Shown here piece by piece: positions 16,746 through 30,567 of a stretch of 64,000 nt of DNA. Made by a program: the position numbers and the translations under genes. Position 1 is the first letter of the stretch; each line of letters begins with the position of its first letter. Source of the DNA: Unio delphinus (Eukaryota > Mollusca > Bivalvia > Unionida > Unionidae); NCBI GenBank assembly GCA_029339505.1, contig JAQISU010000179.1, positions 6,105,001 through 6,169,000 on the forward strand, given 5' to 3'. The notes below the pieces were generated by a model. It ran no database searches and was not told the DNA's origin. It was given only the letters and a program-made list of their open reading frames with translations.

Positions 16746-17225
16746 TATTTTTTGGGAATTTTATTTATGCATATGTATTATTTATCTTATTTGCCTTAGG
16801 GAAGGATTGAACGGGGATAGAAAACTTAATTACTTATGCTACCGTATAAGCTGACGTAATGCATTGACGACAGCATTCTTTTCTTTTAAAGAGAGGAATG
16901 TGTTACGGGATAAGATTAACTCAACTGAATCATTTTCTCCTTGACTGGATCCGAACAAACTTCTAATCAGACATTTGACTATTTTTTGGGAATTTTTTGG
17001 GAATTTTATTTATGCATATGTATTATTTATCTTATTTGCCTTAGGGAAGGATTGAACGGGGATAGAAAACTTAATTACTTATGCTACCGTATAAGCTGAC
17101 GTAATGCATTGACGACAGCATTCTTTTCTTTTAAAGAGAGGAATGTGTTACGGGATAAGATTAACTCAACTGAATCATTTTCTCCTTGACTGGATCCGAA
17201 CAAACTTCTAATCAGACATTTGACT
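16746..17225. repeat. 245-bp tandem duplication, two near-identical copies
   Basis: Copy 1 is about 16746-16990 and copy 2 about 16991-17225. Both start in TTTTTTGGGAATTTTATTTA and end in CAGACATTTGACT. The junction has an additional 11-bp TTTTTTGGGAA repeat, which may mark the duplication breakpoint. No substitution was noticed between copies, so the duplication is recent. It contains no recognised gene. Confidence 0.92.
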
Positions 17226-17603
17226 GGTTATGTATTAAATACGAGGTTCAGAGATCCTAGTTTAAAAATCCGTTCTATAAATATAAGTTGATGTCAGTAG
17301 CAAGACATAATTTCACCTAGGTCACATTGTTCATTGGTAATTTAATAAAAATGAGGATATAACAAAGTTATGCACCGATTTAATCTGGATATTGCCTGAT
17401 CTATATATCAACAATAGCAGCAAATAAATGAGAGCCGTGACTAACATTGTTTTATGAGAAGTTGTACGGCTTGTTCTCATAAACACATATATGTATTAAT
17501 CTGGGAACTCGAAACGATAGAGAGAAGAGAAGAACGAGTTCCTAAAAAAGGGTGTCACATGATGATAAAAATGTCTCGGGGAAAAGAAGGTACGGGATCA
17601 GAT

Positions 17604-17650
17604 CTGTAATGAAAAATACAAACTCTTGTCAGCTTCTGGATATGAGGAAT
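17604..17650 (+). repeat. 47-bp direct repeat, left copy
   Basis: It starts CTGTAATGAAAAATACAAAC and matches 18212-18258 with one visible mismatch. The intervening DNA is about 560 bp and very AT-rich. Confidence 0.85.
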
Positions 17651-18211
17651 TTATTTAAATAATCATCACAAATATATTACTACATTCAAGAAATACATCG
17701 ATAAGATTTATATTCAAAATGCATGAAAAACATATAAAATTTCACTTCCCTTTTAAGCTTTTCAACTTCATTCATTCGTATAATTTCTACTTTTTAGTAT
17801 ATTATACAAACAGTTATTCTCGATCGATTTCATGATAGCCAAAAGTATCAAATGTTATAGCTGTAATTAATGCAACAATTAATTTAAAGAAATGCATCTT
17901 ACTCATTTTAAAATAGAATATTAATTTGGAATATGTTACTAGATATTATTCTTTGTTACCTAAATAATACTTTATTTCAACAATAAATCTAAACATGAAG
18001 TTGGTAGCGAATTCGTTGTTTACAATAAAAAATATCATAAATATAATTAAATATGAATTCTTTAAAACAATTAAATATTACATTACAATATATTATAAAT
18101 AAAAGAATTCAGTGAACAATGTTGCAAACATATGAAATTTTGCCATTAGAATCTCAAAACATGAAAAAATGCCTATTTCTAAAATACGTTTACGACATTT
18201 ACAGTTCTTAA

Positions 18212-18258
18212 CTGTAATGAAAAATACAAACTCTTGCCAGCTTCTGGATATGAGGAAT
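18212..18258 (+). repeat. 47-bp direct repeat, right copy
   Basis: Partner of 17604-17650. It ends in CTTCTGGATATGAGGAAT, and the flanks beyond it differ. Confidence 0.85.
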
Positions 18259-19572
18259 GGACCTGAGCGATATGCGCGTTTATTTATATTCGTCTGGCGC
18301 ACAGCAAGACCAAATATGGCCACCCCTCAGTAGACCAGGCTAGCCGAGATACTTACCTTTCATTACATAAGAACCATTTTGTTTTACGTCATTCGACAAA
18401 AAGTTAGACCCAATCATTTAGTCACTGGATTGGAAATTCACCAATGTATAATCTTGAAATCTACGTGGCGTGCAGATTTATATTTATTGTTGAGCAGACA
18501 TAGGGTTCTTACTGAACCAGCGAAAATAGCATGTAATGTATAATGCCTTTAGTAACATCATACACTTATTCCACACAACAATGTATATTGCCCTTTTTAT
18601 GCTTGCACAGCAACTATTTTCATTCCATTAATATATATAGTTGTGCTTTAGAAATAAATGAAATTAATTTTAATATATTTTAGAAACTTACTTTAATATA
18701 AATGAATAAAACATTACTTTAATACAATTTAGAGAAAATGGCAATCTTATTAATTTTACTAAAAATTCTGTCCTAATAAATGCACCGATGTACGTTCGGA
18801 CACTACCTGTGGCTTGACTGTTGAAGATATCATTCCAAAAATATAAATTCAGTTGCAAAGAGCATGGTGTTAAAAATACCATTGCAAAACGGAAGACGTC
18901 GCGTCAATAAACTTTAGCATTGCAACTGAACACTGTTGCAAATATTTCATAATATTGCAAGTTTATTGATCGCTTTTGCCGTTTTGGTACACCATAGTAA
19001 TTGCAACTTAATACTGGGCATAGATAGGATGGAAAAGCTGCTTGCAAAGTGAATTCTATTATCAAGGCTTGGTACTTTACTAAATAAAAACATTGTTTCC
19101 GGTTTAGTGTTACCAGTTTTTGTTTCGTATTTATTCTTGAAAATTACGTCAGCAAAAAAAAGCTAATGTTATGGATAAAACATGAGAACACAAAAGAGAG
19201 TGATTTGTTTTTCAAGACAGTATAACAACTTTCAACCCATGTTTGTTTTCATGACCCATATTAGTTTTCATGATCAATATCAACGAATTAAAGCACTGCA
19301 CGGGATGTAAATGTGCAGTTGCTGAAAAGTGACACGTCTTTAAGGTGTCCGATAACTAAGAAATTATTATAGTTTGACATACGTAAATTATTGAGACGCA
19401 CACATGCACTAAATCACCCTTTGTCACCAGCGGTCACTAGTCAAACACGTTTGATAATAAAAAGCTGATTCAGCAACTGAAACAATATGCACGTCAGCGT
19501 AATATAAAAATAGCAAGAGGTGCAAGAAAAGATGACATACATGAGATGGTAGACATGTCTTGACAAAGCATG
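18259..19572. other. Non-coding, nothing recognised
   Basis: AT-rich DNA with no supported coding frame or repeat. Confidence 0.4.
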
Positions 19573-19764
19573 GTTACAGATGAACAAAACCGTCACCGTA
19601 TTTAGGATAAACAAAATTGCCACCGTATTGAGAATGAACAAACTGTCATCGTTAGAAAATGAACAAACCGTCACTGTTAGAAAATGAACAAACCGTCATC
19701 GTTAGAAAATGAACAAACCGTTACCGTATCGAGGATGAGCAAAATTGTCACCGTACCGAGGATT
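19573..19764. repeat. Minisatellite, 25-27-bp unit, about seven copies
   Basis: Units of the form GATGAACAAAACCGTCACC recur head to tail. The central three are 25 bp and nearly identical; the outer units are 25-27 bp and diverged. The minus strand translates as a periodic FILNTV-like string, which is a by-product of the repeat. Confidence 0.9.
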
Positions 19765-21016
19765 CCTCATCGGAAAAACATAAACGTCTTGCTATTGTTA
19801 TATAACTGCTGAGTATGTTTTTGACCGAGCAACACATATTTAAGTACCTGCTTTCATATTTTATACCAGTATTGGCGAGTTAAAGTGCGTGGCAATTATC
19901 CCACCATCGTACAAACTAGGCAAAGACACTCGGAAACTGTTAACATATAATATCCCGACAATTACATCGGTGTTTTAAAACGTTGGTCACTCTGGAGTTA
20001 AAGCAGATATTGACCATTAAAAAAACATTTGGTTATCTGCCCCTTAGTCGTAACAAGGGTGGGTTTTAAATTAAATTTTTGTAGATTCCATCAAAAGGGC
20101 AACAATAGAGAAAGCATGTGTCTATTTAATAAAATTGTGCATAATGCCCAATAAAGGTGCACAAAAACTAAACGATGGTCTAATTTAAGATAACATATGA
20201 CGTTACATTTTGTGTGTACACGGTTTTATTTTTAGGGAGTTTAGTTGGAAACTTATGTGTCGTTAAACCAAACCCACCCACCCCGATACCGGCTATGCGC
20301 AATCCTAAGCTATAATGACAAAGCACAATCAATGATGCAATTGATAAAGGCATTGTAAAAATTTTCGAAATGGTGGAGAAATACACCCAGTCAGCATCGT
20401 GATGGACTCTCGAAAGATGACGAAAGTCGTAGTAAATCTCTCAACATATCAACCCTTTACAACCGGTTACATGCCAACACCAGAATGGGTTCCTCCAATG
20501 TCAGTGATAAATGTAAAGAATTTTCACAACAAATATTTGAATGACCAAATTTATCAACGTTATATACGGCTAGTGACACTGAATATCTACCTTGAATAAA
20601 CCGGCAGCACCTAGGTGAACTCAACTTTGGTGATATCGAATTTGCTGTGCAGGTTACTACGGCCACACCAAGTTTGAGCCACTTAACCCTTGTATCTTTG
20701 TTAATATGTGCCGCATGTACTATCCCCATATGGACAACACTGACCAACTCAGATTAATTTGTTGTTGCTGCGTTAAATGATTAGTTTAGAAATGGTATCG
20801 CACTATATATAGTTAAGGAATCTTAATCGGCTGCTTAATTGACACAGCAATCATCACGGTATGAAATATCCATGCAGAAACTGCATGTATTAATACCCAA
20901 CAAACGCTCTTCAAACATTTTTTTTATTACTGTAGTGGAAATAGTTCAAAATCGCAGCGGACAATAATGCAATAACCAAGTAAAACATTTCCAAATTCCC
21001 TTTGGTGAAATAAAAG
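19765..21016. other. Non-coding, possibly eroded mobile-element sequence
   Basis: No gene was recognised. It lies directly before the Polinton-type polymerase remnant and may include its eroded N-terminal part, but nothing readable was found. Confidence 0.35.
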
Positions 21017-22244
<1,228 letters not shown>

Positions 22245-23560
22245 TTGTTTAATCTATAATTTGATCAGGTCGATGGCATCTGACATTGCAGTAAATTACA
22301 TTTACCTGAGACGAAAAGATGTGTGGCATATCAGCAGGGCTAGAACACTGCAATTATCTTATCCTAAAACAATGAATAATTCCACTATTTACTCTCAACC
22401 ACAAATCCTCTTTTGCATTGAAAAATATTCTTAATTATCTCACCAAACTGAAAATTTCAATTTATTTATGCTTTTACAACATGTGCTTTTACAATAAATA
22501 AGCAAACCTCAAAATTTGAGTTAAAACTCTACTCGCATGTGGAGTTACACAAGCCCAAAGGCACGATATATTATTCGCATTTTGTATGCTTTGTGGGATT
22601 CGGTCAGATTTTGCGACATACCTATACCTGCATTTTGTACTATGATGCAACCAACTCCAGGTAAATCTTAGTCCTAGGTAAATCAATACAAGAGCTGCAG
22701 GAAGAAAAAAAAAGTCTGTTGACATGATTAAAATCTTATCCCGAGACATGTTCAGGTTTAAGCTTCTTACTAAATTGTGACTTTATCCATCTGTACGCTA
22801 AATCCTTTCTTCAATAAGACAGATTATATTTATTTTGAGTCGGCTAGATTTAACAGAACAATTTAGCATAAACTCTAACGCGCTTTTAACCGGCATTACA
22901 TAAAACACTAAACTATTGGGAAAACATTAATTACAAGACACAAAGAGATTTTAATACAAACTTACAACAAAAGTTACATAGCAATATTAAAAATGCAAGC
23001 AACCAGGGCTCTTAAAGAAACGTAAACAACAAGGGAATTCTTCGTCTGCAAGCGTAGAACATTGGTTCAATTAAATATTCAAACTTTACACGACACCCTG
23101 CCTGACTTTTGATGCTTTGCCGATTGAGATGGACAAAACAGCATTTAGAAATCCTAATTATCTCAGTTTGTATTCATCTTATAAACATCATTACATACAA
23201 TTAAGCAGCCATGATTGTTTTGTGTTTATTCACGTGTCAAGATGTCAAAACAACCAGATAAGCGTCTTAAAATTAAAGTATATATACAGGATAAAAAATT
23301 ATTCTGGTCAGTGAGTAAGAATATATGCCAAAATTTTCAATTTGGATTCCATAAAATGTCCTTTGAAAACAAAAGTCTCGCGAACAGGCATAGTTCAAGA
23401 ATGTTTGTATTTAACAACTTAATGGTCTTGCGTTGCAATGGTTTAGCCAAGCTAGTAACACAAAAGTCCAATCTTAGGTTTGATAATATATTATCCCAGA
23501 TATTAACACATTTCTGGACAATTTAATCTAGAGTTTCAGAAGCTAATTGTTCGACGTCGG
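22245..23560 (+). repeat. Unidentified dispersed repeat, copy R1
   Basis: This segment is collinear with R2 (24395-25580). Shared blocks include GGTCGATGGC, AGTAAATTACATTTACCTGA, GGGCTAGA, CATGATT, and AACATTAATTACAAGACACA. The two copies differ by many substitutions and small indels. R3 (25905-26375) is an inverted partial copy. R1 holds a 103-codon frame (23215-23526) beginning, at its second Met, MSKQPDKRLKIKVYIQDKKL. R1 lies just right of an AT microsatellite. No terminal inverted repeats, polymerase III boxes or known protein were recognised, so the element class is unknown. Confidence 0.8.
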
Positions 23561-24165
23561 TTTTATTCCATTTATAATTTCCAACCCCTTGAGTCGTTAA
23601 GATTTGTTTCCGATATTGTGACTTAACTGGTTTTTCATTTGCTGATGAGGCTATGTTTACATGTATTTAAATTTACTGTCCGATACTAATTTTTTTCGGA
23701 ATGTTGACCCGTTCTTTACTAGATATTATTAAAAACGGCCAAGTTCTAATGTATGTGTCCTTTGTAACATGACAGGGCGTGCATATTAAAATAAATAAGA
23801 AGGCTAAAAAATGTTAACAAGCATCGTGTTGATACCTAATGTGTTTTGATACCAATTTAATTTGCTTCAAATATATTCCTTTAGAATACTGATGACGGCG
23901 TGAGAACGTTTATCATCTAGCTGATTTTACGTGTTCAGGGTGCAGAATAACGAAGTGATTATTCATAATTACATAAGGGTATAAGTGTTATCGATTATTA
24001 TGATCAAGAGATATGCAACGTTTTAGCGAGTTTGCTAAATGGAATGTTTTATATTTGATATTTTGTACTTTCTGTTCTCAATTACTGATAAATTGCACTG
24101 TATATTCTTTATGTATTTTCATGATTGTACTTTTGTAAAACGGAAAAAGTAATGATATCAATTTT
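23561..24165. other. Non-coding between repeats R1 and R2
   Basis: No supported feature was seen. Confidence 0.35.
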
Positions 24166-24186
24166 TCAGTCAGTCAGTCAGTCATT

Positions 24187-24276
<90 letters not shown>

Positions 24277-24282
24277 TTGAGA
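24166..24282. repeat. (CAGT)n and (CT)n microsatellite
   Basis: Four CAGT units are followed by about 90 bp of CT with a few T insertions. They lie just upstream of R2. Confidence 0.95.
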
Positions 24283-24394
24283 AAGAAAGAAGCGCTACAA
24301 TTTTAATACAGAACAAATCTATACAAAAAAATTACACTTGGTCTGTGAAGAATAAAAAGAAATAAATTACTAAACTGACCATATTTAATCGATC

Positions 24395-25579
24395 AAAAAT
24401 TTTGACTAGGTCGATGGCGTCTGACTTTTCAGTAAATTACATTTACCTGAGAGGAAGAGCATGTGTGGCATAAAATCAGGGCTAGATCATTACAATTATC
24501 TTATCCTAAAAACAATGAATAATTCCACTATTTGCTCTTAGCCCCAAAAATCCTCTTTTGCATTGAAAAATATCCTTAATAATCGCACCAACCCAAAAAT
24601 TCAATTAAATTATTGCTTTTTATAATAAATAAGTAAACGTCAAAATTAGAGTTAAATAATTCCCATGCATATGGAGTTAGATAAGCGCAAAGTTAAGATA
24701 TATGCATGAAATTTTGTATCCTTTATGGGACCCGGTCATCTTTCACTACATACATATACCTTTATTATGTAATATGGTGCCCAAAACCTCGTAAAACTTA
24801 GTCATAAGTACATAAATACAAGAGTTGTAGGAAAAAACCCTATGTTGACATGATTACGGTCCTGTCCCGAGAAATATTCAGGTTTAAGATTCTCACTACC
24901 GTTGTGACTTGGTCTGTCTGTACACGAAATCCTTTAGTCGATAAGATAGATTTAGATTTGTGTTGAGTCGGCAAAATTGACAGAACAATTTAGTATAAAG
25001 CTCTAACGAGATTTTAACCAACATTATATAAAACACTAAGCTGTTGATAAAACATGATTTACAAGACACAACCAGATTCTAATACAAACTTACAATAGGA
25101 ACAAAGTTTTTTTACAATGATAAAAATGCAAGCAGCCAGGGTACTTGAAGAAAAGTAAACAATAAGGAAATTCTTCATCTGCAAACATAGAACATTTTTC
25201 AGTTCAATATTTAAACTTGATACGACACCCTGCCTGACATTTGATGCTTTGCCGATGGAGATGGACAAAACAGTACTCTACAATCCTGATTATCTCATTT
25301 TCTATTCATTTTATAAACATCATTACATACAAATATTTAAACCGCCATGTTTGTTTTGTATTTATTCAGGTGTCAAGATGTCAAAATGACCAGGTAAGCG
25401 TCTTAGAATCAAACTATATATACAGGATAAAAGATTATTCTGGTCAGTGAGTAAGAATTTATGCCAAAACTTTCAACTTTGGATTCAATAATATTTCCTT
25501 TGAAAATAAAAGTTTCGCAAACAAGCATAGTTCAAGAACGTTTGCATTTTACAACTTAATGATTTTGCATAGCAATGGT

Positions 25580-25580
<1 letters not shown>
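24395..25580 (+). repeat. Unidentified dispersed repeat, copy R2
   Basis: Direct-orientation homologue of R1, beginning GACTAGGTCGATGGCGTCTG and ending at GCATAGCAATGGTTGATATA, where an AT microsatellite starts. The short frame seen in R1 is interrupted here by a stop after the second codon of MSK, but most codons downstream are conserved, with Lys/Arg and Val/Leu replacements. Confidence 0.8.

Positions 25581-25650
<70 letters not shown>
25579..25650. repeat. (AT)n microsatellite
   Basis: A pure AT tract immediately following R2. Confidence 0.97.
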
Positions 25651-25653
<3 letters not shown>

Positions 25654-25904
25654 CGTTTAAAATGTAGTCAGTTTAGACTTGACAGTATCAAAATAACATT
25701 TTGTGAAGGGGGAGTAGTCTAGTAGGAAAGATTGTTTAGCCCCACTCGACCTTAAATATTATTGATTGTCTATATCACAGGCATAACACAAGTTTATCTG
25801 ATTCAATATGATTTAAATTAAGTTTCTTTTGAGAAAACCCGTACTTTAAAATTACATTAAGGGTAAGGCCACATTATTATCCTTTTAATAAGTATTCTCT
25901 TCTT

Positions 25905-26375
25905 GTTTATTTTTCTTCAAGAGCCCTGTTTGCTTGCATTTTAAACATGGTGTTATATAACTTTGTTCCGATTGTAGGTTTGTATTAAAATCTCTTTGAA
26001 TTTTGTAAATCATATTTTTCTAACAGCTTAGTGTTTTATGTAATGTCGGTTAAAATCTCGTTAGAGTTTATGCTAAATTATTCGGTCAATCTTGCCGACT
26101 CAAAATAAATCTAAATCTGTCTTATCGTACCGACGAAGGGATTTAGTGTACAGATGGATCCAGTCACAACTTAAGTAAGAAGCTTTAAACTGAATATTTC
26201 TCTGGGCAAGACCTTATTCATGCCTATAGGCGTTATTTCGCAACTCTTGTATTTATTGACCTATGACTAATACCCCAGCCACGAGTTGTTATCTACCCTT
26301 GATGGTAATGCCACACATGAGTTTGTATCAGGTAAATATATACTTCAAAGGCAGACACCATCAACCTGATCAATG
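25905..26375 (-). repeat. Unidentified dispersed repeat, inverted partial copy R3
   Basis: The reverse complement aligns with the left half of R1 and R2. Shared features are the GGCAGGTAATGTAATTTACT-like start region (right end here, AGGTAAATATATACTTC), the ATCTTATCGTACC / TTTAGTGTACAGATGGAT block, and AAACACTAAGCTGTTAGAAA read on the minus strand. Together with R1 this gives an inverted pair about 3 kb apart. Confidence 0.75.
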
Positions 26376-26645
26376 GATATATTAAATTTTATCAATTTAA
26401 TAGTTTAATTTTTCATAATCTTACTACACTGATATTACAGTTACTTTCATGTTTGTGTTACGTCATTTTATTTACAAAGAGAGAAACGTTTGCTCTCTGT
26501 GATCTGCTACTCTATGATTCATGGTCGATTGTAATCACCCCGAATTGTGTTTTGAATAATTGAGACAAAAAATAATACGTGTATTCTTTCAATTATTTAT
26601 TTACTTTATCTTTTTTCTATCTATTTCTTTATTTTGATTTTCGTC

Positions 26646-26647
26646 GT

Positions 26648-26686
<39 letters not shown>

Positions 26687-26750
26687 TGTACCTAATTAAT
26701 ATATTACATATTTTATTTATTTATTTATTTATCTATTTATTAACAAATTT
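26646..26750. repeat. (TATT)n-rich microsatellite, two blocks
   Basis: TATT/TTTA units run at 26646-26688 and again at 26712-26750, separated by unique sequence. Confidence 0.9.
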
Positions 26751-27129
26751 ATTCGTGTTTTCCATTTACCGTAAGAAATATCTAACAATTTTCGATCGTA
26801 TTTCGGTACTTTCGACACCTATTACAACCATGCTTAAGACGGACGCAGCAGAAAAGGCGAACAGAAATTTATTGCTTAGAAAAATAAAGCTCCTACGAAA
26901 ATGAAAAGGTACAAGATCAATAACGCCAAACCGAAGCATCTAACTGTAAGTTCCTCTAACAGGGTTAGTTTATTTGTATTGCTTAATCTTATGTCGTTTT
27001 TTCTTCAAATTTTGAGTGTGCGTTTTATTCACACACTGGACGTGTAATTGAGGTCGCTCACTCTCTGCTGCTGTAAAAATATCAATTTCTTAAACAAAGA
27101 TTTGATCGAGCCCTATACGATTTCGCGAC

Positions 27130-28110
27130 CTTGGAACATATGTATTATAGCCCAAGAGGATAGAGAGGCAGAGCAGCAATTAGTAAACTCGCTGATGCAG
27201 CAAATGTTACACGTTGTTGGTTAGCACGACAGGCAATATGGAAATTTTTTCTAAACAAAGTCAGAACGCGCATTTTGATGTCGCTGTTCCGTCCTAATGA
27301 AGTTCATCAGGCAGATATTTTGTTTTTAGTACACGATACTATTAAAATTGGTAGACGTCATACACGTACGTTCAGATACGCGTTAACTGTCGTTGACTTT
27401 TCAAGGAGATATAAAGAAGCAGAAGTATTATCAGCTAAAACGGTTGCTGCAGTTATATGGAGAACTCTTGCGATGGCCACAAATAGTACAAGTCGATCCT
27501 GGCAAGGAATTTCCTGATGCAGTATCATCTCTGATGACAGACGTTGACATCAAAATCAGACGAGGACATACTGCAATTAATTGTAATTAGGAACTCGTTG
27601 AACGATTTAATCGAACACTTGCTAAGCGTCTGAGTGTGTGTGTGTGTGTTGTGTGTGTGTGTGTGTTATTCAATATGCAAATGAATTATCCATGAATAAA
27701 GTTCAAAACGATATGAAATCTCATGAATTGGTTAAAGTTCGACAAAGTGTGATAACTGCATGAACAAATGAGGTTATTCGTGCAATTTCTATGAAATCTA
27801 CCAATGCAATCACACAAATACATACTCTGATAAAACACGTTTTTCAAAACAACCATTATCAGGTAATGTGATTTTAAGATATTTATATTAACCCAGTTAA
27901 CTTGAAGGTGGTAAGTAAAGATCCTATTTGGAGTGTAAGTACACATATAATTTCAAGTGTAGTAAGATCTACGGGTAGAACTGCAATTTATAGATTAGAT
28001 TCAAAAGCTTCTCAAGGAGGATTCGTACGCTAATAATTACATGTAATTCCTGAAGACGCACAATTACCACTGTTTTCACTCAACTAACGCTTCGACGTCA
28101 AGACAGGTCA
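27130..28110 (+). pseudogene. Polinton (Maverick)-type integrase, decayed
   Basis: Remnant of the retrovirus-like (rve) integrase carried by Polintons. The region 27133-27274 encodes AAISKLADAANV and LARQAIWKF, typical of the segment before the catalytic domain. It is followed by RPNEVHQADILFL (first catalytic D near 27314) and YALTVVDFSRRYKEAE. A +1 frame contains VQVDPGKEF (second D, 27495) and ELVERFNRTL (E, 27600), 35 residues apart as in DD(35)E enzymes. A TAG at 27588-27590 and a frameshift break the catalytic domain, and a GT microsatellite (27635-27667) interrupts the C-terminal part. Beyond it, DPIWSVSTHII and LDSKASQGGFVR resemble the chromodomain-like tail. It cannot encode a functional protein as it stands. 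Confidence 0.82.
27635..27667. repeat. (GT)n microsatellite inside the integrase remnant
   Basis: Two GT tracts separated by one T slip lie immediately after the RFNRTLAKRL-encoding sequence. Confidence 0.95.
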
Positions 28111-28699
28111 GCATTACATTTTCACCTCTGTGACCAAGACTACTATTCTATGTATGGTAAATTGTCTTGGATCACTATTTGACACAGCTATTCTGTTTTT
28201 GTGCTATTTTTCATGATATATGTGCTTCTTTTCTATGGTCGTCTATATTATTGGTTTTCATCACGCATTGGCTGTTCAGTTCGCGTTTGTCTCTTCACCT
28301 CTTTGTTTAGGAAACGAGAACAATTATAATTTTTCTCAGCTGTCTTGTTCCACTGTTAGGACGTCCTTTCTTTTTGAATAAACCGCCATCACGTGATCTC
28401 CAGTCAACCCGCTTACACTATCATGGACCCGCATTAATTGCATTCAATGACCACACCTTGGCTCTTCATACTACATTGTGCTCAAGACTAAACGAAATGG
28501 GACTACATTCATCAATACTTAAATGTAAACGGAAGCGAAACAAGTAACGTTGTTTTAATGCTAGGCGGCGTAGAACAGGAAGAAGAATTCCAGTTATCTC
28601 CCTTTCGCCCTTAACAGATAAACAGTTCAAAAATAAATTCGTCCGTTATTTTTGATAACCTGGTGAAAATTAATCTAAAATAGTCAACCGTTGTGTCAA

Positions 28700-29075
28700 C
28701 TGTCCCAGAGAAACCACTACGTATTGCATTATTCAACGCCCAATCAGTATGATCACCAGAAAGGCGCACAGAAATAGTTAATTTTATCAACGACCAGAAT
28801 ATCCAAATATTCTTCCTGACAGAAACATGGCTAAAAACATCAGGCAAAAAGCCCAAGTGCGTGGATTTAACATCCACCGCTTACTTCATCAAGTCGTTCC
28901 CCCGCAACTCTCGTGGAGGTGGAATTGCTGTCATCGCAAAGAATTTCATCATAAAATGTCTTAAGCACAATACAACCTTCAATTTCTGCCACACATCGTT
29001 TGAAGTAGTTCAAACAAAACTCACATTGGAACAGATCAGTCCATTTTTTCTGTCTCCACCGCCCTCCTCCTAGTA
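28700..29075 (+). pseudogene. LINE copy 2: endonuclease N-terminal fragment
   Basis: It contains LRIALFNAQSV, then a stop, then RRTEIVNFINDQNIQIFFLT with the catalytic E of TETW. SRGGGIAVIAKNF follows. It is broken by stops and frameshifts before the 3' half of the domain. Confidence 0.75.
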
Positions 29076-30141
29076 AATAAAACCAAACTGACTAAATCTC
29101 TCCTTTTGGAGCAGTTTCCGAATCTTCTTGAGTATGGAAATTCAATAGGTGGCAACCTAATTATTCTTGGAGATTTAAAAGTTCACTTTGACTGTCATTG
29201 AAACCCATGCAATTCAAAACTCCTTGATTCCATTCATGTTTTCAACCTTAAACAGTCAGTTAACCAACTCACCTATACACTTGGTCACATTTAAGATTGT
29301 TTTTTTCATAGACCTGATGATAATATTCTGCAATCCACCCATGTATCCGACGAACTTGCATCAGATCACCTTTGCATTATATGCCATTTCGACGTATCAG
29401 TCCCTAACCATCCACCTTTATTTGCTACTAAGAGAAACCTCCGTATGATAAATATAACCAAATTAAAGTATAGCAGTGTTAGTGACCAGCTTCGCACTGC
29501 TATAAGACATCGCCGAAAAGCAGAGAGGCTTTGGCTTAAAAAAAAAAAAAAAAAAAAAAATCACTTTTCATAAACTAGTATATCAAGCCGCTACGAAGAA
29601 CGTCACAAACATAGTCCATTTAGCCAAATTATTCCACTATAGTACTAGGATCATGGAGAGTTCCAGCTTCAAAGCGCTCTTCGAGGTACCTAACAAATTA
29701 ATGTCAAGGAACAAATGTACACCAGTTCAAACTACATTCTCTCCAGTAGAACTTCCTGACCTATTTGCAAATTTCTTCCGTGACATAGTATAAACAGAAT
29801 TTCAGAGACAACCATTAGGACCATTTGAAACTGTCTCTATGGATTTAGTACGAACTATCGTGACGAAGAGTGCACCAAAGTCATATGAACTTGATCAATT
29901 TCCAACATTACTGCTTCAGTGGTTAGACCCAATACTGCCTTCACTAACTGATGTTATTAATATGTCACTCTCATCAGGGGAATTCCCATCATTTTTCAAA
30001 ACTGCTATCGTAAATCCTCTGCTGAAGAAACCAACACTTGACCATAACGATTTAAAGAACTACCGCCCAGTTTCTAATCTCCCGTTCATATAAAAAAATC
30101 TTAGAAAACGTTGTTCTAACCCAACTTGTATCTCATTTGAA

Positions 30142-30567
30142 TTGAAACAGTCTTTTATCAATGTACAGTCTGCATATCGCACACGTAACATTGCTGAAAC
30201 TACGCTTGTGAAAGTATTTAATGGCATTCTCTGTGCTTTGGATAGTGGAAATATTTCAGTCCTCACCCTCCTTGATTTGTCTGCAGCATTTGACACAATA
30301 AACCATGATATATTACTTCACCGTCTCCAGCATGTATTTGGCATTCAGAATAAAGCCTTACAGTGGCTCAAGTCTAACTTAGTGAACAGGATACACGTTG
30401 TATCTACAACTGGAATGAACTCAAACTCAGTTGACGTATGTTGTGGTGTTACACAGGGGTCTGTTGTTGGACCTGTTCACTTCATTCTATACACTCAGCC
30501 GCTCTCAAGGGTCATAGGTCATCACCCAGTGTCTCACCAATTGTACCCTGATGACACCCAAATATAA
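30142..30567 (+). pseudogene. LINE copy 2: reverse transcriptase palm fragment
   Basis: A 141-codon open stretch with SAYRTRNIAETTLVKVFNG, LLDLSAAFDTINHDILLHRL (motif A), GVTQGSVVGP (motif B) and YPDDTQI. The alanine of the usual YADD is proline. It is the longest intact reverse transcriptase segment in the window. Confidence 0.85.

Noticed and set aside
19573..19764. A CRISPR-like array
   Set aside because: The units are contiguous with no unique spacers, and the DNA is eukaryotic. It is a minisatellite.
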